Made by a program: the position numbers and the translations under genes. 10,947 nt of DNA from Caryophanales bacterium UBA2753. GTDB taxonomy: Bacteria > Bacillota_I > Bacilli_A > RFN20 > CAG-826. Below the pieces are notes generated by a model. That model saw nothing but the letters and a program-made list of their open reading frames with translations, ran no database searches and was not told the origin of the DNA. The stretch spans positions 1 through 10,947 of the forward strand of contig DEJH01000046.1 of assembly GCA_002353275.1 (NCBI GenBank). Reading direction: 5' to 3'. Positions 1 to 7,095 of this stretch are shown here, one piece after another (the first letter of the stretch is position 1; each line of letters begins with the position of its first letter).

Positions 1-345
1 CTCACACAAAGAGCATGCCCTCTTGCAATCTCTAAAGTTGATAGAGAAGAAGCGATTGAAACCGGAAGAACTGCGGTTAAAGCTGCTTTAAGTGGTGTAA
101 CTGGTAAGATGGTCGTCTTTAAAAGAGTGAGCCAAAAACCATATAAGATCGAGCTCCAATTAGCGGACTTATCTCTCGTTGCTAACGCTGAAAGTGTGAT
201 AAAACCATCTATGATGGTCGATGATACAAGAATGAGTCAAGAATTTAGAGATTATGTCGCTCCTCTCATCGAAGGAGAAGTGCCTCTCATCACTAAAAAC
301 GGCATTGTCACTATGGCAAATTGGAAGAAAGTCTTAGTTAAATAA
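1..345 (+). CDS. pfp: 6-phosphofructokinase, probably PPi-dependent type (C-terminal part, 5' end outside window)
   Basis: The reading frame is open from base 1 and gives the last 114 residues of a longer protein; an ATG at 109 is internal. The start (TQRACPLAISKVDREEAIETG) and later blocks (GKMVVFKRVS, LADLSLVANAES, FRDYVAPLIEGEVP) match the C-terminal lobe of the group of phosphofructokinases that includes PPi-dependent enzymes. That lobe typically reads QR...S.VDR.EA..VGR.AV, then GYMVTL.R and VANE.RKIP. These enzymes phosphorylate fructose 6-phosphate in glycolysis, reversibly when PPi is the donor. The residues that separate PPi from ATP use lie in the missing part, so the donor is inferred from family resemblance. 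The stop overlaps the next ATG (TAATG), so translation is probably coupled to the ATP synthase genes. Confidence 0.75.
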   Translation, partial: LTQRACPLAISKVDREEAIETGRTAVKAALSGVTGKMVVFKRVSQKPYKIELQLADLSLVANAESVIKPSMMVDDTRMSQEFRDYVAPLIEGEVPLITKNGIVTMANWKKVLVK

Positions 346-734
346 TGAAATTTCTTAAAAATGCTGAATTCAATTTATTGACCGCAATTTTCACTTTTGT
401 GATCACTGTAATTGGTTTTGCATCCACATCATTCTTATTAACATCTCAATATATTGATATTCCTCTCGGATTTCTTTATTCAGGAGGAATTCTCTCTATT
501 TTGTATTTTATTTCCCATTTCTTTGTCAAACTCGACGAGAAAAAAGAATTCGCTAACTTTTCTATCGCCGCTATCGGAATTAGATTTGCGGTGATGATTG
601 CGACTTTAATTATCGCTGCAATGATGTATTACAGATGGGATTTAAAATTATTTAACATCTTTGTTTATATTGGTGTTTATACGATATCTACATTATTTTT
701 CGTCATCTTACATTTAATCAGAAGAAAGGAGTAA
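345..734 (+). CDS. Small membrane protein in the atpI position (AtpI-like, putative ATP synthase assembly protein)
   Basis: This 129-residue, very hydrophobic protein has four likely membrane helices at about residues 9-32, 40-60, 70-95 and 103-124, with a basic C-terminus ending HLIRRKE. Length, helix number and position directly before the subunit a gene match AtpI, a non-essential factor that helps assemble the c ring in other bacteria. I see no diagnostic sequence motif, so the name rests on position and topology. The ATG overlaps the stop codon of the phosphofructokinase gene by one base. The following subunit a gene starts 3 nt after its stop, with an AAAGGAG ribosome site in its last codons. 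Confidence 0.6.
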   Translation: MKFLKNAEFNLLTAIFTFVITVIGFASTSFLLTSQYIDIPLGFLYSGGILSILYFISHFFVKLDEKKEFANFSIAAIGIRFAVMIATLIIAAMMYYRWDLKLFNIFVYIGVYTISTLFFVILHLIRRKE

Positions 735-737
735 TCA

Positions 738-1523
738 ATGATTTTATCGAGCAACATCGATGACATCGTTAGCCGTTTAGGTGATACCTCAGCTGGTTTA
801 TCTGGCGAAACTATATCATCTCTTTTTGTTGTTGGTATTCTCATTTTACTTTCTTTTTATATCGCGATTAGAGCGCATTTCCAAGATCCACTAAAAAAAC
901 CAAAAGGAATCTTACTTCTTGCTGAAATTGGGGTTAATTTCTTTGATGGTTTAGTGGAATCGATGATGGGTAGACGCTACCGTGGCTTTGGTGGAGTGAT
1001 TATGGGAGTTGCTTGCTATTTATTCATCGCCTTTATTTGGGGATTAACAGGTTTACCTGCTCCAGTCACTAATTTAGCCACCCCATTATCTCTTGGATTA
1101 TTCACATTCGTATTGATACATGCTAATGCGATTCGATTTAATAAATTTAAATATTTCAAACGTTTTGTCGATCCAATTCCGTTATTTTTACCAATTAACT
1201 TAATCTCAATGTGGGCACCTTTATTAAGTCTCACTCTTCGTTTATTAGGTAACGCTTTAGCGGGTTGGACGCTTTTAACTTTGTTATATGGGGGAATTGG
1301 CTCTATTGGAGATGTAGTCATTAGATTTAGTGAAACTCAATCAATGCATGTGGGATCCTTTATTGCTCCGTTTATTACCCCAGTATTACACGCTTATTTC
1401 GATCTCTTCTCGGGACTTATTCAAACAACAGTTTTCCTTTTCTTAACGATGATTTTTGTCGCTAATGAAGGACCGGAAGATGATGAAATGATAGAAGAAT
1501 TATCAGTGAAAGGAGGAAATTAG
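738..1523 (+). CDS. atpB: F1Fo ATP synthase subunit a
   Basis: Integral membrane stator subunit (261 aa) that provides the ion half-channels next to the c ring. The signature helix at about 158-180 reads LLSLTLRLLGNALAG and contains the essential arginine (R168, equivalent to E. coli R210). The last helix has GLIQTTVFLFLTMIFV with Q229 (E. coli Q252). Counting from these anchors without gaps, the E. coli E219 position is tryptophan (W177), while the H245 position is aspartate (D222). The acidic residue therefore sits where mitochondrial subunit a has glutamate. About five to six membrane helices are visible, with an acidic C-terminal tail (EDDEMIEE). A good ribosome site (AAAGGAG, 725-731) supports the start. 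The next gene follows after 1 nt. Confidence 0.95.
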   Translation: MILSSNIDDIVSRLGDTSAGLSGETISSLFVVGILILLSFYIAIRAHFQDPLKKPKGILLLAEIGVNFFDGLVESMMGRRYRGFGGVIMGVACYLFIAFIWGLTGLPAPVTNLATPLSLGLFTFVLIHANAIRFNKFKYFKRFVDPIPLFLPINLISMWAPLLSLTLRLLGNALAGWTLLTLLYGGIGSIGDVVIRFSETQSMHVGSFIAPFITPVLHAYFDLFSGLIQTTVFLFLTMIFVANEGPEDDEMIEELSVKGGN

Positions 1524-1524
1524 A

Positions 1525-1746
1525 ATGACTAGTGCTATGGCCGCCGCTGTTGCTATTTTAGCAGTTATGCCTTCCGCTTTGGGTGAAGCTTTGGTTTGTG
1601 CTAAAACCGTTGAAGGTATGAGCAGAAATCCAGAAATGTATTCAAAATTAAGAACCAGCATGATTCTTGCTTGTGCTCTTGTTGAAACAACTGCTATTTA
1701 CGCATTATTAGTGGCAATATTAATTCTTTTCGTTGGTGGAAAATAG
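1525..1746 (+). CDS. atpE: F1Fo ATP synthase subunit c (two-carboxylate, probably Na+-binding type)
   Basis: Rotor-ring subunit of 73 residues forming a hairpin of two membrane helices with the polar loop SRNPE at 33-37. The ion-carrying glutamate is E54 in ACALVETTAIYALLVA. Aligned on the loop with the Ilyobacter c subunit, E54 matches E65, T55 and T56 match S66 and T67, and Y59 matches Y70, so the outer half looks like a Na+ site. The partner position Q32 is glutamate here (E21), with the same spacing of 33 residues. The usual GxGxGxGxG run of helix 1 is reduced to V14-P16-A18-G20-A22. An AGGAGG site (1511-1516) within the end of atpB sets the start. Confidence 0.95.
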   Translation: MTSAMAAAVAILAVMPSALGEALVCAKTVEGMSRNPEMYSKLRTSMILACALVETTAIYALLVAILILFVGGK

Positions 1747-1755
1747 GAGGACTAA

Positions 1756-2340
1756 ATGAAAAAGAGAAAACTTGTTTTCTTCTTACCATTATTAGCTTTA
1801 CTTACTAGTTGTGATGCTGAAAGTCTCGGTTTAACCGATAAGGCCTTTATGGATAAACTTTTTCCAAACTGGGTCAGCTTTGTTACTCAACTAGCCGCTT
1901 TAATCGTGCTCATAACTGTCGTCGTCATTTTCGCTTATAAACCAGTGAAAAAGATTTTAAAGAAACGACAAGATCATATTGAGAACAACATTAAAGAAGC
2001 CGAACAAAGTAAGGCAATCTGGAAAGAAAACGAACTCAAAAGTAAAGAAACAGTCCTAGCTAGTGAAAGGACGGCAGCGGATATCGTTGCTGATGCAAAA
2101 CTTGTGGCTCAAAAAGAAAGAGATCAAATTTTAGCTAACACTCAAGATGAAGTTAAAAAGATGAAACAAGATGCAGAAAACGATATAGCTCGTATGGAAA
2201 AAGAAGCGCAGGAAGAAATCAAAAAAGAAATCGTTTCTGTTGCTTTAGATGCATCCAAAGAGTTACTTGGAAGAGAAGTTTCTTCTAAAGACAACGACCG
2301 TTTACTCAACGAATTTATTGAGGAGATTAAAAGCAAATAA
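1756..2340 (+). CDS. atpF: F1Fo ATP synthase subunit b, lipoprotein form
   Basis: Peripheral stalk subunit (194 aa) linking the membrane part to F1. The N-terminus is a lipoprotein signal peptide: KKRK, a hydrophobic stretch, then the lipobox LTSC with the modifiable cysteine at C19. A true membrane helix follows at about 41-61 (LAALIVLITVVVIFAY), then a long charged coiled-coil stalk from about 65 to 190. A b subunit carrying both a lipid anchor and a helix is known from Mycoplasma pneumoniae, which supports a Mollicutes-related host. The mature protein would be about 176 residues. A strong TAGGAGG site overlaps the atpE stop and sets the start. atpH begins 2 nt after this gene ends. Confidence 0.94.
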   Translation: MKKRKLVFFLPLLALLTSCDAESLGLTDKAFMDKLFPNWVSFVTQLAALIVLITVVVIFAYKPVKKILKKRQDHIENNIKEAEQSKAIWKENELKSKETVLASERTAADIVADAKLVAQKERDQILANTQDEVKKMKQDAENDIARMEKEAQEEIKKEIVSVALDASKELLGREVSSKDNDRLLNEFIEEIKSK

Positions 2341-2342
2341 TT

Positions 2343-2870
2343 ATGAATGAAATCGCATCTCGATACGCGACAGCTTTATACTCACTCAAACTTGACTCTA
2401 ATAATCTATTAGAAAGTCAGGAAGAAGTGAGAGAGTTAAAAAAGATTTTCATAGAAAATCCTGATTTCATTGTGATTTTATCTTCCTCATATAAATCTAG
2501 TGAAGAGAAAATAAAAATCATTGATAAAACTTTGGTGGGTGTTGACGATGAAATTAAATCTTGGATTAAGATTATTACTCAAAATCATCGTGCCACTTAT
2601 TTAATTGATATCTTTGATGGCTTTATTTCTTTAGTAAACGAGTATCGTGGTGTGAAAGAAGGTTTAGTGTATTCCACTGAAAAACTCAGTGAAAATCAAC
2701 TCGCTAAACTCAACCAAAAAATTAGTGAAGTGGAAAATATTCCAGTTGAACTGAAAAACATTATTGACCCATCCTTAATCGGTGGGGTCAAAGTCGTAAT
2801 TAACGACCATATCTATGATGGAAGTATCAAACATCACATCGAAGATATGAAAGTATCCTTATTAAAATAA
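2343..2870 (+). CDS. atpH: F1Fo ATP synthase subunit delta
   Basis: Soluble stator subunit (175 aa, the usual size) that caps F1 and binds the b subunits. The N-terminal helical domain begins with the typical ASRYATALYSL. The C-terminal domain carries the conserved DPSLIGGVKVVINDHIYDGSI block at about residues 141-161, followed by a final helix. No ribosome site lies at the usual distance; an AGGAG at 2321-2325 is 17 nt away. The start, 2 nt after the atpF stop, probably depends on translational coupling, which would keep b and delta output linked. Confidence 0.93.
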   Translation: MNEIASRYATALYSLKLDSNNLLESQEEVRELKKIFIENPDFIVILSSSYKSSEEKIKIIDKTLVGVDDEIKSWIKIITQNHRATYLIDIFDGFISLVNEYRGVKEGLVYSTEKLSENQLAKLNQKISEVENIPVELKNIIDPSLIGGVKVVINDHIYDGSIKHHIEDMKVSLLK

Positions 2871-2883
2871 TAGGAGGTCGAAT

Positions 2884-4401
2884 ATGAAAATTAATGCGAA
2901 CGAAATCAGTGCTTTAATTAAAGAACAAATTAAAAATTACCATCGTGAAGTCGATAGTAGTGACGTCGGCACTGTCATTACTGTTGGAGATGGAATCGCT
3001 TTAGTCTATGGATTAAGTGAGGCAATGCTCGGAGAACTTTTGCTCTTCCCTCATGATATCTATGGTTTAGTGATGAATCTTGAAACTGATCATGTTGGTG
3101 CTGTTTTATTAGGTGATGATTCTTTAATTAAAGAAGGAGACGAAGTGAAACGCACAAAACGCGTCATGGAAGTCCCTGTCGGAGACGCTCTTCTTGGTAG
3201 AGTAGTTAATTCTCTTGGCCAACCAATTGATGGACTTGGACCAATTGAAACTAAAAAACTTAGACCAATTGAAGTGATTGCTCCTGGAGTTATTACTCGT
3301 AAGAGTGTTGATACTCCTTTAGAAACTGGTATCACAATGATTGATGCGATTACTCCTATTGGAAGAGGTCAAAGAGAATTAATCATCGGAGATCGTCAAA
3401 CCGGTAAAACCGCGATTGCGATTGATACGATTATTAACCAAAAAGGCAAAGATGTCTTATGTATTTATGTGGCGATTGGGCAAAAGAATTCGACCGTTGC
3501 GCAAATCGTCGATAAACTCAAAAGTCATGATGCGATGAGTTACACTCTTGTGGTAAGTGCTACGGCAAGTGAACCAGCTCCTATGTTATATATTGCTCCT
3601 TATTCTGGAGTTGCGATGGCGGAAGAGTGGATGCATCAAGGTAAAGACGTCTTAATCGTTTATGATGATTTAAGTAAACACGCGGTTAGCTATCGTACCC
3701 TCTCTTTATTATTAAAGAGATCTCCAGGTAGAGAAGCTTATCCAGGAGATGTTTTCTATCTCCATTCAAGGTTACTTGAAAGAGCGTGCAAACTCGATGA
3801 AAAATATGGTGGTGGCTCGATCACTGCTTTACCAATTGTTGAAACTCAATCAGGAGATATCTCCGCTTATATTCCAACAAACGTCATCTCCATTACTGAT
3901 GGACAAATTTTCTTAGTGACCGATTTATTTAACGCTGGTCAAAGACCTGCAATTGATGCTGGCTTATCCGTTTCTAGAGTAGGAGGAGCAGCTCAATTTA
4001 AAGCGATGAAACAAGTTGCAAGAAGTTTAAAAATCGATTTAGCGAACTTTGGCGAAATGAAGTCATTTGCTCAATTTGGTAGCGATTTAGATGCTTCTAC
4101 TGTTTCAATTCTTCGCCATGGAGAAGCTTTGTTAGAAGTTTTAAAACAACCTCAATATTCTCCTTACCCGCTTGAAAAAGAAATCTTTTATCTTTTTGTC
4201 GCTAAAAATAAATATTTGGACAATTTGAATAAGAATAAAATAAGTGCTTATCTTTCTAAAGCTTACGATTATGTTATGAGTAACGATAAATCGTTATTTG
4301 AAAGTATTGCTAAAGAGAAAGAAATTAAGAGTGAAGTTGAAAACAAACTCAATAATTTAATCGTTAAATTTAACGAAATATATCTAGAAGAATACAAATA
4401 G
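2884..4401 (+). CDS. atpA: F1Fo ATP synthase subunit alpha
   Basis: Non-catalytic nucleotide-binding subunit of F1 (505 aa; E. coli has 513). The N-terminal beta-barrel (about 24-92) contains GTVITVGDGIALVYGL. The central domain has a Walker A loop GDRQTGKT at 169-176 and the Walker B strand DVLIVYDD near 255-262. The arginine finger that reaches into the beta site is R365 in GLSVSRVGGAAQ. The C-terminal part from about 380 is helical, beginning with the standard QVARSLKIDLANF. Nothing is missing. A perfect AGGAGGT (2872-2878) lies 5 nt before the ATG, consistent with the high output needed for a subunit present in three copies. Confidence 0.97.
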   Translation: MKINANEISALIKEQIKNYHREVDSSDVGTVITVGDGIALVYGLSEAMLGELLLFPHDIYGLVMNLETDHVGAVLLGDDSLIKEGDEVKRTKRVMEVPVGDALLGRVVNSLGQPIDGLGPIETKKLRPIEVIAPGVITRKSVDTPLETGITMIDAITPIGRGQRELIIGDRQTGKTAIAIDTIINQKGKDVLCIYVAIGQKNSTVAQIVDKLKSHDAMSYTLVVSATASEPAPMLYIAPYSGVAMAEEWMHQGKDVLIVYDDLSKHAVSYRTLSLLLKRSPGREAYPGDVFYLHSRLLERACKLDEKYGGGSITALPIVETQSGDISAYIPTNVISITDGQIFLVTDLFNAGQRPAIDAGLSVSRVGGAAQFKAMKQVARSLKIDLANFGEMKSFAQFGSDLDASTVSILRHGEALLEVLKQPQYSPYPLEKEIFYLFVAKNKYLDNLNKNKISAYLSKAYDYVMSNDKSLFESIAKEKEIKSEVENKLNNLIVKFNEIYLEEYK

Positions 4402-4404
4402 TCT

Positions 4405-5244
4405 ATGTCACAAAACGTTATCAAGATTAAAAGCAGAATCAAATCCGTTAGTGGCGCTTATAAAGTGACAAGTGCAATGAAACTTGTTAGCACTGTAAAA
4501 CTTAAGCAGTGGAGAAATAAGATGCTCGCTAATAAAGAATACACTAATCAACTTAGTGAAGTGGTTGATTTGCTTTTCGCGTTTTCTAAAAAGGTTAATT
4601 CAATCTTCTTATCCCCTCAAAAAGGAAATAAAAAACTCTACATTGTCATCTCTTCTACTTTAGGATTATGTGGTTCATATAATAACAACATCTTTAAAGT
4701 TAGTGATTCAAAAATCAAAGAAGAAGATGACGCAATTATTTTAGGAGAGAAAGGAATTGCCCATTACGAGAATGGTGAATTTAAAATCTTAGAAGGATTC
4801 TCTCATAAATATTCGATTGAAAATCGACATTTAATAAATAAACTCACACATTTTGTGATTAACGAATATCAAAAAGGAACATATTCTGAAATCCACATCA
4901 TCTATTCAGAATATAAAAATTCCTTGGTCTTCCTCGCAAAAGATTTCACTCTTCTTCCTTTATCATTTGATAAAGAGGAAAAACTTGGTTATCCACCAAT
5001 ATTTGAACCTAGTGAAGAAGAATTAGTGAACACCCTCATTCCTTTTTACATTAAAACTGCTTTATTCTCTAAGCTTTTAGAGAGTGAAGTCTGTGAACAA
5101 GGAGCGAGAAGTAACGCGATGGAAAACGCTACTAATAACGCCAAAGACTTACTCGATGAACTTAAAATCGAATTTAATAAAGCCAGACAAGCCGCCATTA
5201 CTCAAGAGATTACTGAGATTGTCGCGGCCTCTAAAGCCATATAG
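4405..5244 (+). CDS. atpG: F1Fo ATP synthase subunit gamma
   Basis: Central rotor shaft of F1 (279 aa, family about 285). The N-terminal helix has the signature IKSRIKSVSGAYKVTSAMKLV. The C-terminal helix has GARSNAMENATNNAKDLLDEL and ends in ARQAAITQEITEIVAASKAI, the most conserved part of the family. The middle part (about 70-200) is the Rossmann-like globular domain and is divergent, as expected. Only 3 nt separate it from atpA and no strong ribosome site is visible, so coupling to atpA is likely. The TAG stop is part of the TAGGAGG ribosome site of atpD. Confidence 0.95.
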   Translation: MSQNVIKIKSRIKSVSGAYKVTSAMKLVSTVKLKQWRNKMLANKEYTNQLSEVVDLLFAFSKKVNSIFLSPQKGNKKLYIVISSTLGLCGSYNNNIFKVSDSKIKEEDDAIILGEKGIAHYENGEFKILEGFSHKYSIENRHLINKLTHFVINEYQKGTYSEIHIIYSEYKNSLVFLAKDFTLLPLSFDKEEKLGYPPIFEPSEEELVNTLIPFYIKTALFSKLLESEVCEQGARSNAMENATNNAKDLLDELKIEFNKARQAAITQEITEIVAASKAI

Positions 5245-5256
5245 GAGGAAACAAAG

Positions 5257-6669
5257 ATGAAAGAAAGTCGTCTTAACAAAGGAAAAATCGTTCAGGCAGT
5301 TGGACCAATTGTTGATGTTGAATTTAAAGACCAACATCTCCCAGAACTTTTAACTGCTCTAGTAATTTCTTTACCTAACAACTCTTCTCTTACTATTGAA
5401 GTAGCTCAACATATCGGTGACGATGTTGTTAGATGCGTGGCAATGGGACCAACTGAAGGACTTGTTAGAGGAATGGAAGTTATCTCTTTAGATCACCCAA
5501 TCGAAGTTCCAGTTGGAGAAAGCACATTAGGAAGAATGTTTAACGTTCTTGGTGAACCAATTGATGGGCTTCCTTTAGGAGAAGTTAGCAAAGCTAAAAA
5601 GATGTCAATTCACCGTAATCCTCCTAAATTTAAAGACCAATCAGTGAAAACTGAAATCTTTGAAACCGGAATTAAAGTTATCGATTTACTTTGCCCTTAT
5701 GTAAGAGGTGGCAAAATTGGATTATTCGGTGGCGCTGGTGTTGGTAAAACCGTCTTAATTCAAGAATTAATGAATAATATTGCTAACGAAAAAGGTGGTA
5801 TATCCGTTTTCGCTGGCGTTGGTGAACGTTCTAGAGAAGGAAACGATTTATATTACGAAATGAAAGATAGTGGGGTTTTGTCAAAAACCGCTTTAATCTT
5901 TGGACAAATGAACGAACCACCAGGAGCAAGAATGAGAGTTGCTCTTTCTGGGTTAACTATGGCGGAATATTTCCGTGACTATGAGCATAGTGATGTCCTT
6001 TTATTCATTGATAATATCTTTAGATTTACCCAAGCTGGTAGTGAAGTTTCTGCCTTATTAGGAAGAATGCCTTCTGCAGTTGGTTATCAACCAACTCTCG
6101 CTACTGAAATGGGACAACTTCAAGAAAGAATCACTTCCACTAAAGATGGTTCCATTACTTCTGTTCAAGCAATTTATGTTCCTGCTGATGACTTAACTGA
6201 CCCAGCTCCTGCGACTGCTTTCTCTCACTTAGACGCGAAAACAGTCTTAGATAGATCAACTGCTGCTTTAGGAATTTATCCAGCAGTTGACCCACTTAAT
6301 TCATCTTCAACCGCTTTAGATCCTCAAATTGTTGGAGAAGAGCATTACCAAGTTGCTAGAGGAGTTATTGAAATTTTAGAGAGATATAAAGAATTAAGCG
6401 ATATTATCGCTATTCTTGGAATGGATGAACTTTCTGATGAAGATAAAAAGATTGTTGAAAGAGCAAGAAGAATTCGAAATTTCCTTTCTCAACCATTCCA
6501 TGTCGCTTCTCATTTTAACGGCATTCCTGGAATCTATGTCAAAGTTAGTGACACAGTTAGAAGCTTTAAAGCAATTCTTAATGGTGAAGCTGACGATCTT
6601 CCAGAAGTCGCCTTCTTATATGTAGGAACAATTGAAGAAGCAAGAAAGAAAGCGGAGAGCTTAAAATAA
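5257..6669 (+). CDS. atpD: F1Fo ATP synthase subunit beta (catalytic)
   Basis: Catalytic subunit of F1 (470 aa, standard length) that makes or hydrolyses ATP. The beta-barrel domain spans about 8-82. The nucleotide domain has Walker A GGAGVGKT at 158-165, the catalytic glutamate E190 in GVGERSREGND with R191 next to it, and Walker B LLFIDNIFRF with D252. Y341 in GIYPAVDPL stacks on the adenine. The lever loop that contacts gamma reads DELSDED at 390-396, a mild variant of DELSEED. AGGAGG at 5243-5248 supports the start, and the short lysine-rich N-terminus (KESRLNKGK) is plausible. All catalytic residues are present, so the complex should be functional. Confidence 0.98.
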   Translation: MKESRLNKGKIVQAVGPIVDVEFKDQHLPELLTALVISLPNNSSLTIEVAQHIGDDVVRCVAMGPTEGLVRGMEVISLDHPIEVPVGESTLGRMFNVLGEPIDGLPLGEVSKAKKMSIHRNPPKFKDQSVKTEIFETGIKVIDLLCPYVRGGKIGLFGGAGVGKTVLIQELMNNIANEKGGISVFAGVGERSREGNDLYYEMKDSGVLSKTALIFGQMNEPPGARMRVALSGLTMAEYFRDYEHSDVLLFIDNIFRFTQAGSEVSALLGRMPSAVGYQPTLATEMGQLQERITSTKDGSITSVQAIYVPADDLTDPAPATAFSHLDAKTVLDRSTAALGIYPAVDPLNSSSTALDPQIVGEEHYQVARGVIEILERYKELSDIIAILGMDELSDEDKKIVERARRIRNFLSQPFHVASHFNGIPGIYVKVSDTVRSFKAILNGEADDLPEVAFLYVGTIEEARKKAESLK

Positions 6670-7082
6670 TGGAAAAATCATTCAAAGTTGAAATCTACAC
6701 TCCATTTGGAAAATATTTAGTCACTGATTGTGATTATTTAAGCGTGAAAACTGGAAGAGGAATGATTGGTGTTTTACCAAATCACGCTCCATTAATTTCA
6801 ACTTTGGAAATTTCTAAATTAACTCTTAGAAATGGGAGTAATGAAAATTTTTATGCGATTACTACCGGAGTAATCCATATTAAAAAAGACCACACTGTGG
6901 TCCTATTAGTTGATTCTTTTGAATCAAAAAACGAAATCGATATCGCTCGTGCTCTTAAAGCAAAAGAAAGAGCGATGAAAAGACTTTCTTCATCATCAAA
7001 AAACGAAATCGATATCATTAGAGCCAAAGCTGCACTTTCCCGTGCATTGAATCGACTCGAAGTTAGTGGTAATAATAATTAA
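6669..7082 (+). CDS. atpC: F1Fo ATP synthase subunit epsilon
   Basis: Rotor subunit and ATPase inhibitor (137 aa). The N-terminal beta-sandwich (about 1-85) contains the typical GMIGVLPNHAPLISTL. A two-helix C-terminal domain follows (about 88-131), so the regulatory part is kept. IDIARA at 90-95 matches the I(L)DxxRA ATP-binding motif known from the Bacillus PS3 epsilon subunit. A near copy, IDIIRA, occurs at 114-119, and the DNA under the two copies shares an exact 22-nt repeat. The ATG overlaps the atpD stop (TAATG), indicating coupled translation. It ends the ATP synthase set, and the pyrophosphatase ribosome site begins at its stop codon. Confidence 0.95.
   Translation: MEKSFKVEIYTPFGKYLVTDCDYLSVKTGRGMIGVLPNHAPLISTLEISKLTLRNGSNENFYAITTGVIHIKKDHTVVLLVDSFESKNEIDIARALKAKERAMKRLSSSSKNEIDIIRAKAALSRALNRLEVSGNNN
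6923..7016 (+). repeat. Exact 22-nt direct repeat within atpC (6923-6944 and 6995-7016)
   Basis: The two copies are identical including silent positions and lie 72 nt apart, in frame. They encode the starts of the two C-terminal helices of the epsilon subunit (SKNEIDI in both). Confidence 0.85.
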
Positions 7083-7086
7083 GGAG
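7081..7086 (+). promoter_or_regulatory. Ribosome binding site fixing the ppa start
   Basis: AAGGAG lies 9 nt before the ATG at 7096. It favours that start over an in-frame ATG at 7066, which lies inside atpC, has no ribosome site and would add ten residues not typical of the family. Confidence 0.8.
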
Positions 7087-7095
7087 AAAATAAAT

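Noticed and set aside
1016..1321. 101-codon open frame on the minus strand inside atpB
   Set aside because: It is antisense to conserved subunit a sequence, has no ribosome site and resembles no family.
6416..6625. 69-codon plus-strand frame inside atpD
   Set aside because: It is a shifted frame over the conserved C-terminal domain of the beta subunit, which is clearly the real product.
7066..7095. Earlier in-frame ATG for the pyrophosphatase (ten extra residues)
   Set aside because: It lies inside atpC with no ribosome site, while ATG 7096 has AAGGAG at the right distance and gives the family N-terminus.
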